Part shown: one piece after another, positions 26,365 through 34,444 of the stretch
Numbering within the stretch: position 1 is the stretch's first letter
How the letters are laid out: the number at the start of each line of letters is the position of its first letter
From: Cetobacterium_A somerae
Lineage (GTDB): Bacteria; Fusobacteriota; Fusobacteriia; Fusobacteriales; Fusobacteriaceae
Length of the DNA: 64,000 nt
Assembly (NCBI RefSeq): GCF_044784365.2
Contig: NZ_CP173062.2
Reading direction: 5' to 3' (one strand)
Position numbers and translations under genes: made by a program
Notes under the pieces: generated by a model
The model's input: the letters and a program-made list of their open reading frames with translations, nothing else
What the model was told of the DNA's origin: nothing
Databases searched by the model: none

Positions 26365-26393
26365 TTGTTTTTTTTATTTTATAATGCTACAAT
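26365..26393 (+). promoter_or_regulatory. Promoter of the Trp leader/transporter unit
   Basis: TTGTTT (26365-26370), 17-base spacer and TACAAT (26388-26393) with an extended TGC directly before the -10 box. Predicted start near 26400, giving a leader of about 260 bases before the transporter start. Confidence 0.6.
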
Positions 26394-26428
26394 AACTCAA
26401 AATAATTATTCTTAGGGAGGTGTATTAA

Positions 26429-26503
26429 ATGAAAAAACAATTAGATATCTTAAAAATTAATACATCTTTAACAGAAACAGTTTTATTTTGGTGGTGGCCA
26501 TAG
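26429..26503 (+). CDS. Tryptophan-rich leader peptide of an NSS transporter
   Basis: ATG 26429 is preceded by an excellent ribosome site (GGGAGGTG, six-base spacing) and opens a 24-codon frame that begins MKKQLDIL and ends TVLFWWWP before TAG at 26501-26503. Three consecutive TGG codons (26489-26497) are very unlikely by chance in so AT-rich a sequence and mark a tryptophan-sensing leader. The stop codon is followed at once by alternative hairpins and a terminator, then by an NSS-family transporter. It is probably not functional as a protein; its translation is the signal. The closing Trp-Pro-stop also recalls E. coli TnaC, whose Pro24 lies at the same position, but the Trp spacing differs. 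Confidence 0.8.
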   Translation: MKKQLDILKINTSLTETVLFWWWP

Positions 26504-26506
26504 TTA

Positions 26507-26634
26507 GTTTGTAACCTGAGAATGCAGGATACAAACTTATTTTAGCTTGGTCAAAAACTAAAAAAGATTGTATCTGATAGATTAAATTGAGAAAACATTT
26601 ATTCCACAGATATATTTCTGTGGAATTTTTTTTT
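26507..26634 (+). promoter_or_regulatory. Attenuator with mutually exclusive hairpins
   Basis: Four segments can pair in competing ways. Segment 1 (26507-26518, GTTTGTAACCTG) pairs with segment 2 (26525-26536, CAGGATACAAAC). Segment 2 can instead pair with segment 3 (26566-26576, GATTGTATCTG). Segment 3 (TGTATCTG) can also pair with CAGATATA at 26606-26613, which is part of the terminator's left arm and loop. A ribosome halted at the Trp codons would leave segment 1 free, so 1:2 forms and 3 can open the terminator; a ribosome at the stop codon would cover segment 1, so 2:3 forms and the terminator folds. The pairings are read from sequence; the mechanism is inference. Confidence 0.65.
26601..26634 (+). 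terminator. Attenuation terminator before the NSS transporter
   Basis: ATTCCACAGA (26601-26610) pairs with TCTGTGGAAT (26617-26626) and is followed by at least eight T residues. It ends 24 bases before the transporter start codon, so it must be bypassed for expression. Confidence 0.9.
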
Positions 26635-26658
26635 ATAAAAATTAGGAGGTGTAGTAAC

Positions 26659-27972
26659 GTGAACGACAAAAGAGAAAAGTTTAGTAACAAAATCGGATTC
26701 ATTTTATCATGTGTAGGAGCAGCCATAGGACTTGGAAATATTTGGCTTTTCTCTTGGAAGTTAGGAACTTATGGTGGAGCAGCATTTTTAATACCATATT
26801 TTATATTTATGGCTTTATTTGCTTATATAGGGTTAGTTGGAGAGATATCATTTGGAAGAATGATGAAAAAGGGAGTTTTAGGTGTTGGAAAACTTATGGA
26901 AAAAAAGAAAGTGCCTTTTGCTAAGTTTTTACCTATTGTTCCAATAGTTTCTGTAGCAGGAATATTTACATTTTATGTAATAGTTTTTGGATGGATAATA
27001 AAATATTTTGTGACATATTTAATGGTGGATATGAGTACTTTAAATTATGAGCAATATTTTGGAAGTTTTACTGGAAATACAGAGTCTATATTCTGGCATT
27101 TTATAGCTGTAGTTTTAAGTGTTGGAGTAATTTCACTTGGAGTTATAAAGGGAATTGAAAAGATAAATAAAATTGTAATGCCACTTATGTTTATAATATT
27201 CTTTGGACTTATGATAAAATCTTTAAGTCTTCCAGGAGCTATGGAAGGAGTTAAGTTTCTATTAAATCCAGATTGGGATAAACTTTTAAATCCAATAACT
27301 TGGGTTATGGCTTTAGGACAAGCGTTTTTCACAGTGGGAGTAAGTGGATCAGCACTTTTAGTTTATGGTAGTTATTTAGATAAAGATGTAAATATATCTG
27401 TAAGTGTTGTTCAAACATGTATTTTAGATACTTTAGCAGCACTGATGGCTGGATTTATAATTATACCAGCAGCTTTTGCTTTTGGTTATGGACCAGGAGC
27501 TGGACCAAGTTTACTGTTTATAACATTACCATCTGTATTTAACAATATGGCTGGGGGAAGAGTTTTAGGAATAATATTCTTTTTAAGCGTAATATTTGCA
27601 GCTATCTCTTCTGCAATAAACCAGTTAGAGGTTCCTGTAGAAGCAGCTATGGAGAAGTTTAATATCTCTAGAGTAAAAGCTAGTGTGATAGTTGGTGGAA
27701 TTTTATTTTTAGTAGGATTACCTTTAGATTTAGATATGAATTTATTTGGAACTTTTGCAGATACAATGACAATCTATTTAATACCTCTTGGAGCTATTAT
27801 AATTTTAGGATTCTATTTCTATGGAATAGATTCAAAATCTATAGAGTATGAGATTGACTTAGGAGCAAAACATAAAGTAGGAAAGTATATTGTAAAAATA
27901 GGAAAATACATATTTGTACCAGGAGTATTAATAATTCTTATATTAGGAGTTTTATACGGAGGTATAGGATAG
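26659..27972 (+). CDS. Neurotransmitter:sodium symporter (NSS) family transporter, probably tryptophan
   Basis: I start this gene at GTG 26659, with AGGAGGTG eight bases upstream; longer readings run back through the terminator. The 437-residue protein has about 11-12 helices. Helix 1 carries GFILSCVGAAIGLGNIWLF, the NSS sodium/substrate-site signature, and VGVSGSALLVYGSYL and FFLSVIFAAISSAINQLE fit helices 6 and 8. The family imports amino acids with sodium; bacterial members include LeuT and the tryptophan carrier TnaT. The tryptophan-codon leader upstream makes tryptophan the best guess for the substrate (inference). It ends at a bidirectional terminator. Confidence 0.88.
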   Translation: MNDKREKFSNKIGFILSCVGAAIGLGNIWLFSWKLGTYGGAAFLIPYFIFMALFAYIGLVGEISFGRMMKKGVLGVGKLMEKKKVPFAKFLPIVPIVSVAGIFTFYVIVFGWIIKYFVTYLMVDMSTLNYEQYFGSFTGNTESIFWHFIAVVLSVGVISLGVIKGIEKINKIVMPLMFIIFFGLMIKSLSLPGAMEGVKFLLNPDWDKLLNPITWVMALGQAFFTVGVSGSALLVYGSYLDKDVNISVSVVQTCILDTLAALMAGFIIIPAAFAFGYGPGAGPSLLFITLPSVFNNMAGGRVLGIIFFLSVIFAAISSAINQLEVPVEAAMEKFNISRVKASVIVGGILFLVGLPLDLDMNLFGTFADTMTIYLIPLGAIIILGFYFYGIDSKSIEYEIDLGAKHKVGKYIVKIGKYIFVPGVLIILILGVLYGGIG

Positions 27973-28009
27973 AAAAAATCCCAAGAGTGGAATTCTCTTG
28001 GGATTTTTT
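27973..28009. terminator. Bidirectional terminator after the NSS transporter
   Basis: AAAAAATCCCAAGAG (27973-27987) pairs with CTCTTGGGATTTTTT (27995-28009). It also serves the convergent autotransporter gene, which ends at 28010. Confidence 0.9.
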
Positions 28010-30616
28010 TTATAAAATATAACTTATTCCAGCTCCAATTTTCCAAGAGTTATCTTTAGAAAATTCGTATAAATAACTTGTATATATAGAAAGTCCTGTT
28101 TGAAGTTCCCCAACTTTAACATTAATTCCAATTTCTTGAGAAAATCTATTTTTATTGTCTATATTAATAGCACCAGTTTCATTTCCCAAAGTTTGTACTT
28201 TAAATTTCATATTTTTATCAATATCATTTAAATCTTGTTTTAGATATCCAACTAAAGAAAGTTTAATTCCATAATTTTTAACAGCAAAATCTTTTCCCAT
28301 CTCTCCACCAACGTAGAAAGTATTTAAGAAGCCATTTAATTTATCTAACTCAAGATTATATGTTCCATTGTGTTCATTAATATCTCTTTGAAATAATCCC
28401 ATTGATTGAAATTTTCCAATTGGTTCTAAATAGAATGAGTTCCAATTGAATAGTTTTGAGATTTTTCCCATTCCACCAACATAGAAAGTTTTTATTTTTG
28501 AGTTTAGAGTTTCATTGAAATTCACAGTTTTAATAGATGTTAAAGTATCATTATATTGAGAGTAATCAAATTGTATATTTCTATCTAAATCACCTCTAGA
28601 ATATCCAAGGAATAAAGCTCCAAGTCCATTGAAATTATTTTTATTATAGTTTAAGTAACCAGTTCCTTGAAATAGATTGTCCTCTCTTTTTCCATAGTCA
28701 TCTTTAAATTTATCATTTAATCTAGTATAGTTGAAAATCCAACCACTACTAAGAGAGGATAGTAAAGGGTAGTTTTTTCCAATGAAAAGACTATTTAGCT
28801 CTTGATTGTATCCAGCAATATTGTCATAACCACTCTTATTAACTTTTTCAAAAGAGTATCCAAAAATATATCTTTCTTTAGATAAAATTTTTGGAGTTTC
28901 AGTTAAGTGAGATAAGATATTGTTGTTTCCAAATTCAATAGCATCTCTTGTCTGATAAATAAGAGATGGAAAATATTCTCGACCAAAAATTTCATTTAAA
29001 TAATTTTGAAAAGAATTCCCATTTTTAGAAGATAGAATTATATCAAACAATCTGTCTTTAGATGTATTTTTAGAATCATAATAGATGTCTTGTAAATAAT
29101 TACCTAAAGGATCATCTGTAAGAAGAGAAAAGCTAAGTTTACTAAAAACAGCTTCATTCCCGTGAAGAATTAATTTATATCCATAAAGATTACTTTTTAT
29201 CTCTTTAGCAGATTTTGTAAGAGTGTCATTTAAGGTAACCTTACTAATAAGATTATAATTATTTCCAATATAACTTTTTCCTAAATACATAGTTTTAATA
29301 GTAGGAGTAGAGGTATTAGTTACAATAGACCCTCCTTTTTCCATTACAAGATTTCCCCCATCGTATATAAGAGGTAAAGTATTTGTAGTTGGTTTAATAA
29401 TTTTACCCCAGTTATGAAGAGTCCCTTTTCCATTTAATAAAATACCATTCTTATTTAAATTAACTACACCACTAGGTCCGTTTGTTCCCACAGCTGAATG
29501 AGAAAGCTGAAAGGCATAACTACCGTCAACATATATGTCTTTAGGAGCAGGGGGGTTAATATTAATAAGACCGAAATTTTTTAAAACAGTATTCTTTCCT
29601 CCACTCATACCAGAATAACTTCTACCAGTTATATTGATAGTTCCATTATTTATAGCTTTTCCACCTTCTGAAACTCCCATACCACTTGAAGCAACATTAT
29701 TTGGATTCTTTGCTGTATCATTCATGGTAATAGTTCCATTATTGATTATAGTTCCGTATGAAGAAAACATACCAAAATTAGTATTATAAGTTTTTATAAC
29801 TCCATCGTTTATTGCAAGACCTTTACCATCTACACAAATTCCCACATTTCCATGAGTTATATCTATGATACCAGTGGTTGAATTTGTAAATTCTCCTTCA
29901 CCGAATATTTGAGCACCCTCATATCCATTTCCAGATATAATTCCGTTATTGATTCCTTTTGTTTTACCATAGACTTCAAGACCTGTAGCATAATAAGAGT
30001 TAAGATTAATTTTTCCATTATTAATTCCTAAACCATCACTTATAACATTTATTCCATTTCCATAAAGTCCATTTATGTTGATATTCCCTTCGTTTATAAC
30101 AGTCCCACCACCAGAAGCTTGCATTCCTGTAGTAGTTGTATTCCCAGGATTATTATTAACAGTTAAAGTATTTTTATTATAAAGAGTGTAGCCACTAAGA
30201 ATACTACCCATTCCCACAGCATTGTTAGTGGTAATAGTAAGGTCTCCTTTTAAAGGTAGTTTGTCTGTGTATAAATTTTTTCCTGGATAGTAGAGTTTGT
30301 TATAGAAGATGTATCCATTTTTAGGTGAGGCTGTAGCAGAACCAGAAGATGTAGGATTATCAATATCTGGGGTATTATCATGTTTTGGAGAGCTAGGATT
30401 TGGGGGTAAAACTGGGATTTTAGGCGGGGTAACAGGGGGAAGTGTAATAACTTTAGTTGACAACTTGAAATAGGAATTATCGATTTGACTCATAGGTCGA
30501 GTATTGTCCTTAAAGTAATTATAATCTGACCAAAAGATGAGGCCACTCTGCTCTTGGGCAAAGGTGTTAGATGTCTGTAAAGTTAATGCAAGTAGTAAGA
30601 GATTAAATTTTTTCAT
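28010..30616 (-). CDS. Type V autotransporter (passenger with beta-helix repeats, C-terminal barrel)
   Basis: An 868-residue protein with a Sec signal peptide ending in TFA, a proline-rich stretch (about residues 57-80, PPVTPPKIPVLPPNP), a passenger of repeated Asn/Gly motifs such as GTVINEGNININGLYGNG and KGINNGIISGNGYEG (about residues 120-430), and a C-terminal beta-barrel of about 290 residues that ends in a hydrophobic residue pattern (IGAGISYIL). This is the Fusobacterium-type autotransporter plan. The passenger repeats of about 20-25 residues suggest a right-handed beta-helix exposed on the cell surface. No protease or known adhesin motif is visible, so its target is unknown. It is a single-gene unit. 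Confidence 0.88.
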   Translation of the reverse strand: MKKFNLLLLALTLQTSNTFAQEQSGLIFWSDYNYFKDNTRPMSQIDNSYFKLSTKVITLPPVTPPKIPVLPPNPSSPKHDNTPDIDNPTSSGSATASPKNGYIFYNKLYYPGKNLYTDKLPLKGDLTITTNNAVGMGSILSGYTLYNKNTLTVNNNPGNTTTTGMQASGGGTVINEGNININGLYGNGINVISDGLGINNGKINLNSYYATGLEVYGKTKGINNGIISGNGYEGAQIFGEGEFTNSTTGIIDITHGNVGICVDGKGLAINDGVIKTYNTNFGMFSSYGTIINNGTITMNDTAKNPNNVASSGMGVSEGGKAINNGTINITGRSYSGMSGGKNTVLKNFGLININPPAPKDIYVDGSYAFQLSHSAVGTNGPSGVVNLNKNGILLNGKGTLHNWGKIIKPTTNTLPLIYDGGNLVMEKGGSIVTNTSTPTIKTMYLGKSYIGNNYNLISKVTLNDTLTKSAKEIKSNLYGYKLILHGNEAVFSKLSFSLLTDDPLGNYLQDIYYDSKNTSKDRLFDIILSSKNGNSFQNYLNEIFGREYFPSLIYQTRDAIEFGNNNILSHLTETPKILSKERYIFGYSFEKVNKSGYDNIAGYNQELNSLFIGKNYPLLSSLSSGWIFNYTRLNDKFKDDYGKREDNLFQGTGYLNYNKNNFNGLGALFLGYSRGDLDRNIQFDYSQYNDTLTSIKTVNFNETLNSKIKTFYVGGMGKISKLFNWNSFYLEPIGKFQSMGLFQRDINEHNGTYNLELDKLNGFLNTFYVGGEMGKDFAVKNYGIKLSLVGYLKQDLNDIDKNMKFKVQTLGNETGAINIDNKNRFSQEIGINVKVGELQTGLSIYTSYLYEFSKDNSWKIGAGISYIL

Positions 30617-30720
30617 AACTTTTCCTCCTAATGAATAAAATATTGTGCACTATTTAACAAAAGGTACTATACATAGAAAATAATTCAATTCCTTCTTTTT
30701 GTTCAAAAAATTATGAAGAA

Positions 30721-30752
30721 AATAAAAAAAGAGTTAGAATAACTAACTCTTT
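30721..30752 (-). terminator. Terminator of the MATE transporter gene
   Basis: AAAGAGTTAG (30728-30737) and CTAACTCTTT (30743-30752) form a stem with a T-rich tail on the minus strand; the right arm includes the stop codon of the MATE gene. Confidence 0.75.
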
Positions 30753-32092
30753 AATGGGTTTTTATAAAATTTATTTCGATATATTTTAATAAATATAGCT
30801 GCTTCAACAGTCCACTGAAGTGATGTAATCCACCAAAAATATGTTACAGGCATTCTTTTTAGATAGATAAAATAATACATTAAAGGTAATCTTATACACC
30901 AGTTGCAAAATAAAACTATTCTAAATGGCGTTTTAGTATCTCCCATTCCTTTAAGGGAACCTGAAAGAACCATATCAATAGCTGTTGGAATCTGTTGAAT
31001 AGATCCAATCATAAGGCAGGCAGCACCAAGAGCGATAACCTCAACTTCATCACTTTTTATAAATAATCTTACTAAGTTTTCAGAGAAAAATAGAAAGACC
31101 AAAGAGAAGAATCCCATGACAATACAGGCTAGAAGTAAGGATGTATTAGCATATTCTCTGGCACCTTTTAAATCTTTTTCTCCTATACTATGCCCGACCA
31201 AAGAAACTGCTGAAATAGCAAATCCCCAACCTGGCATAAAAGAGATACTTTCAATGGTTACAGAGATTTGATTAGCAGAAAAAGCCAAACTTCCAAGTTT
31301 CATAACCATCATAACGCTTAAAAGTCTTACAATACTAAAAGCTCCTTCTTGTAGTCCAGATGGAACAGCTAAATCAACAAGTTCTTTTAAGTAATTAAAG
31401 TTAACTTTACCTTTTAAAGATATTTTAAATGGTAGCTTTTTAAGTTGACTTAAAATAAATAAAAATGCACAGACGTTTCCAATTGTAGTAGCAATGGCAG
31501 CTCCTTCAACTCCTAGTTCAGGAAAGCCAAATTTTCCAAATATAAGTGCATAATCTAGAGAAAGATTCACAATATTTAAAATAGCAGCTCCATAAAGTGG
31601 AGTTTTAGTATTTTTACATCCACGGAAAACACCATTTAAAAGGTTTGTAACCATATTAAAGAAAAGTCCAATAGAACAAATCCTCATATATCTATAACCT
31701 AAAGTTAATACATCCCCTTTAGCTCCTGCTAAACTTAATATATTTTTTGAAAAAATAAAAAATATTAAAAAGACAAGAACAGCAATAACTCCACCAATTT
31801 TGACTCCTAAATCAGCCATATCTTCAGCTTTTTTATGTTCTCTAGCTCCAAGACAACGAGCTACGATAGATGTTATAGATATAGATAATCCCATAGCAAT
31901 TAAGATATTAATAAAAGTATACATAATTTCAGAACTAAAACCAACAGCAGAAACAGAGATTTGTCCGCCGTGCTTTCCAACCATAAGTGTGTCAAAAACC
32001 CAGATTAACATATAGAGTATCATTTCACCAACAGCGGGAATAGCTAATTTTATAATCTCTTTTGACCGATTTAAAAATGCACTTTTAATCAT
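30743..32092 (-). CDS. MATE family multidrug efflux transporter
   Basis: A 449-residue protein with 12 predicted helices in two similar halves. PAVGEMILYMLIWVFDTLMVGKHGG in the first helices and the matching SGLQEGAFSIVRLL in the second half are MATE-like, as is GVFRGCKNTKTPLYGAAILN after helix 4-5 and SGSLKGMGDTKTPFRIVLF in the second half. Members expel cationic drugs or toxins with sodium or protons; the substrate here is unknown. It is a monocistronic unit with its own terminator, transcribed divergently from the NlpC/P60 gene. Confidence 0.88.
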   Translation of the reverse strand: MIKSAFLNRSKEIIKLAIPAVGEMILYMLIWVFDTLMVGKHGGQISVSAVGFSSEIMYTFINILIAMGLSISITSIVARCLGAREHKKAEDMADLGVKIGGVIAVLVFLIFFIFSKNILSLAGAKGDVLTLGYRYMRICSIGLFFNMVTNLLNGVFRGCKNTKTPLYGAAILNIVNLSLDYALIFGKFGFPELGVEGAAIATTIGNVCAFLFILSQLKKLPFKISLKGKVNFNYLKELVDLAVPSGLQEGAFSIVRLLSVMMVMKLGSLAFSANQISVTIESISFMPGWGFAISAVSLVGHSIGEKDLKGAREYANTSLLLACIVMGFFSLVFLFFSENLVRLFIKSDEVEVIALGAACLMIGSIQQIPTAIDMVLSGSLKGMGDTKTPFRIVLFCNWCIRLPLMYYFIYLKRMPVTYFWWITSLQWTVEAAIFIKIYRNKFYKNPLKS

Positions 32093-32163
32093 AAAAATTC
32101 ACTCCCCTTAACTTATATAAAGTTCCTAGATTCTATCATAAAGGTTATGTAAAAGTCAAAAAT

Positions 32164-32192
32164 TTGCAAAACAGACAAAAATTGAGTATAAT
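32164..32192 (+). promoter_or_regulatory. Promoter of the NlpC/P60 gene
   Basis: TTGCAA (32164-32169), 17-base spacer, TATAAT (32187-32192), 45 bases before the start codon at 32238. Confidence 0.65.
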
Positions 32193-32237
32193 ATATTAAT
32201 TACAAAAATAACAAATACAAAAAGACAGGAGATGATT

Positions 32238-32754
32238 ATGGGGAAAAGATTAATAAAATTGTTTACCTTTTTCATACTTGCCTTTAGTTTTATAACATCA
32301 GAGGTTCATGCATTAAGTTTTACTAAACCAAAGGTCGTAGAAAAAATTGAAGTGGATGAGGAGATTTTAAATCAGAAAAAAGAATATATAAAAAGTACTA
32401 AAATAACTGATTTCTATTCAAGTTGGCGTGGGACTAGATATCGTTATGGAGGAACAACAAAAGGGAGTTGATTGCTCAGCACTTATGCAACATCTGTATA
32501 AAGAGCAATTTGATGTGGAGCTGCCTAGAACAACACTTACTCAGGTTCAAATTGGAGAGCAAGTTGTTGGAAATAGAGAAAATTGGAAAGTAGGAGATCT
32601 TATTTTCTTTAAAATGAATAGTAGAATAAAACACGTTGGTGTATATATAGGAAATAATAAGTTTGTTCATGCAGGAAGAACTACAGGAGTTACAATATCT
32701 GAGTATGATAGCTACTGGGCTAAAAGATTCTGGCAAACAAGAAGAGTAATATAG
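32238..32754 (+). pseudogene. NlpC/P60 cell-wall endopeptidase, frameshifted
   Basis: The first part (32238-32471) has a signal peptide (KLFTFFILAFSFITSEVHA) and ends RGTRYRYGGTTKGS; the second (in frame from about 32461 to 32754) continues GVDCSALMQHLY, with the catalytic Cys, and IKHVGVYIGNNKFVHAG, with the catalytic His. Together they form one NlpC/P60 domain like that of E. coli Spr/MepS, which cuts peptide cross-links in peptidoglycan. The break lies in AAAAGGG (32459-32465); removing one base or adding two restores about 172 residues, and the latter gives the typical GGTTKKGVDCS. I start at ATG 32238 (six bases from CAGGAG) rather than ATG 32232, which abuts it. It may be a true null, a variable tract or an assembly error. 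Confidence 0.82.
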
Positions 32755-32755
32755 C

Positions 32756-32789
32756 AAAAAGCTGAGTTTATTTTAGAACTCAGCTTTTT
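32756..32789. terminator. Bidirectional terminator
   Basis: AAAAAGCTGAGTT (32756-32768) pairs with AACTCAGCTTTTT (32777-32789). It separates the NlpC/P60 gene from the convergent organophosphate operon, which ends at 32793. Confidence 0.88.
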
Positions 32790-32792
32790 AAT

Positions 32793-33638
32793 TTAATTAG
32801 CATTATTAATGCACAATCCATCATATGCAACAGAGATATTAAAATCTAAAGATTTCATAAGCTTTTGAATCTCTTCATGAGTTTTTTTAGGATCATGACC
32901 AAAGTGTGTAACAGTTATTGGAGTTTTAGAATCGATACAGTTAAAATCTTTCAATCTATTCAAAACCATATTTAGTGTAAAAATATCAAGATGGTCTGAG
33001 TTATCCTTTTGAAAATCTAAAAAAGTACATTCAATAACAATATCATCAAATTTAAAGTTTTTCAAAAATTCAAATGTCTTTAAAGAGTAGATACCAGTAT
33101 CAGAAGCATGTAGTCTAGTAAAATTTTCATGTTTTATTATAAAGTTTGTACCATGCTCACCACTGTTTAAACCTGTATGTTTAGCTTCAATAGGTATAAT
33201 TTCAAAATCTTCAATAGTAAAAGGAGTATAGTAGCTCATAGGAATTATATTGAGATGACCTATTTTTTCTTGAAGATTTTTTTGATGCTTAGGTTTTATT
33301 GCTATTTTAATCTGCTCTTTTAGCCACATTTCAGATGAACTATTAACATATATATTCATAGGATTTTTAATTTTTATAAGCTCTTGTATATCCAAATGAT
33401 CATTGTGAGTATGAGATAGAAGAACACCTTTGATTTTACTAAAATCTATACTGTTTTCTAAAATCTGAGTTCTAATATCAGGTGAAAAGTCTAATAGTAT
33501 TTTATCCCCCAATAAAAAAGTTGACCTTTTACGAATATTTTTCCCTTTGAGTTCTCTTAAAGAGTTACAATACTCACATGAACAAAATACATCAGGAAGT
33601 CCATTTGCAGACCCTGTTCCTAAAAAAATAGTTTTCAT
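32793..33638 (-). CDS. PhnP-like metallo-beta-lactamase-fold phosphodiesterase
   Basis: A 281-residue MBL-fold hydrolase. It begins MKTIFLGTGSANGLPDVFC and has a Cys pair pattern (CSCEYC), then the metal motif HTHNDH, later metal ligands HASDTG and VTHFGHD. E. coli PhnP, which opens ribosyl 1,2-cyclic phosphate after C-P lyase, has the same GTGSA-x-C-x2-C layout. It is the last gene of the operon with the PhnDCEE-type importer, separated from phnE by two bases. No C-P lyase genes (phnGHIJKL) are visible here, so it may act on another cyclic phosphodiester; this is inference. Confidence 0.75.
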   Translation of the reverse strand: MKTIFLGTGSANGLPDVFCSCEYCNSLRELKGKNIRKRSTFLLGDKILLDFSPDIRTQILENSIDFSKIKGVLLSHTHNDHLDIQELIKIKNPMNIYVNSSSEMWLKEQIKIAIKPKHQKNLQEKIGHLNIIPMSYYTPFTIEDFEIIPIEAKHTGLNSGEHGTNFIIKHENFTRLHASDTGIYSLKTFEFLKNFKFDDIVIECTFLDFQKDNSDHLDIFTLNMVLNRLKDFNCIDSKTPITVTHFGHDPKKTHEEIQKLMKSLDFNISVAYDGLCINNAN

Positions 33639-33640
33639 TT

Positions 33641-34444
33641 TTAACCTCTCTCTGTATAAGTTTTTAGTAGTGAACCTAACCGCTCTACAGAAACTGATAT
33701 AATCATTAAAACAATTAAAGCAGTTCCAGCAGCGTTAAAATCATAAGACTTTATAAATTTTGAGATTATGTAACCTATTCCCCCAGCACCAACAACTCCT
33801 ATAATAGATGATTGTGCCATATTAGATTCAAATCTCAGTGCAGTCCATCCAGTAATAACTCTTTTTATATTTGGAAGTATTGCAGCTTTCATAATATTTA
33901 ACCAAGATGCACCAGTAGCTTTAATGGCTAAAATACTTTCCTCTCCTAAATCCTCAATAGATTGAAAGTAAGCCTTAGTGAGATAAGCTACTGTATGAAC
34001 AGAAAGTCCTAGAATTCCTGAAAAAGGTCCAAGACCAACAGATGAAACAAATATAACAGCCCAGATTAAAGAGGGTACTGCTCTAATAAAAGATATATAT
34101 GACTTTATAGCTAAAGATAGTGGTTTCCAAGGTGCTGTATTAGAAGCTGTTAAAAAAGCTAGGGGAACAGAGAAAACAACTCCTACTAAGGTAGCCATAA
34201 AAGCTATTTCAAAAGATTCCCAAACAGCAATTAAAACAAACTTAAAAACAGAGGCATCTGGTTTTCCAAACTCCAAAAGAATATTTCCTAATTTATTTAA
34301 TCCTCTTGCAACTCTTCCAAAATCTAAGTTTAACTTAAAAAAAGATAGAAGGAATAAAATTGAGATTCCCAACATAATTTTATTTAAAAATTTATCATTT
34401 TTATGATCTTTTATTTTTATTTTTCCAAAATAGTTTTTTTTCAT
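33641..34444 (-). CDS. phnE: Phosphonate-type ABC transporter permease (PhnE, second copy)
   Basis: A 267-residue inner-membrane permease with about six helices and the EAA-type loop LAIKATGASWLNIMKAAILPN followed by SSIIGVVGAGGIGYIISKF, the classic end of PhnE proteins. It pairs with the other PhnE gene immediately upstream (start 1 base after the first copy's stop), so the transport channel is probably a heterodimer. Substrate of the PhnDCE family is a phosphonate, phosphite or phosphate ester; which one is not shown by sequence. Confidence 0.88.
   Translation of the reverse strand: MKKNYFGKIKIKDHKNDKFLNKIMLGISILFLLSFFKLNLDFGRVARGLNKLGNILLEFGKPDASVFKFVLIAVWESFEIAFMATLVGVVFSVPLAFLTASNTAPWKPLSLAIKSYISFIRAVPSLIWAVIFVSSVGLGPFSGILGLSVHTVAYLTKAYFQSIEDLGEESILAIKATGASWLNIMKAAILPNIKRVITGWTALRFESNMAQSSIIGVVGAGGIGYIISKFIKSYDFNAAGTALIVLMIISVSVERLGSLLKTYTERG

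Noticed and set aside
26507..26536. Hairpin after the Trp leader as a T-box or Trp riboswitch aptamer
   Set aside because: No T-box sequence (such as the AGGGTGGNACCGCG core) or specifier-loop architecture is visible; a coding leader with three Trp codons explains the region better.
32459..32465. Frameshift signal A-AAA-GGG in the NlpC/P60 gene as a programmed -1 site
   Set aside because: A -1 shift leads to the wrong frame; the downstream frame needs +1 (or -2), so this is an indel rather than a recoding site.
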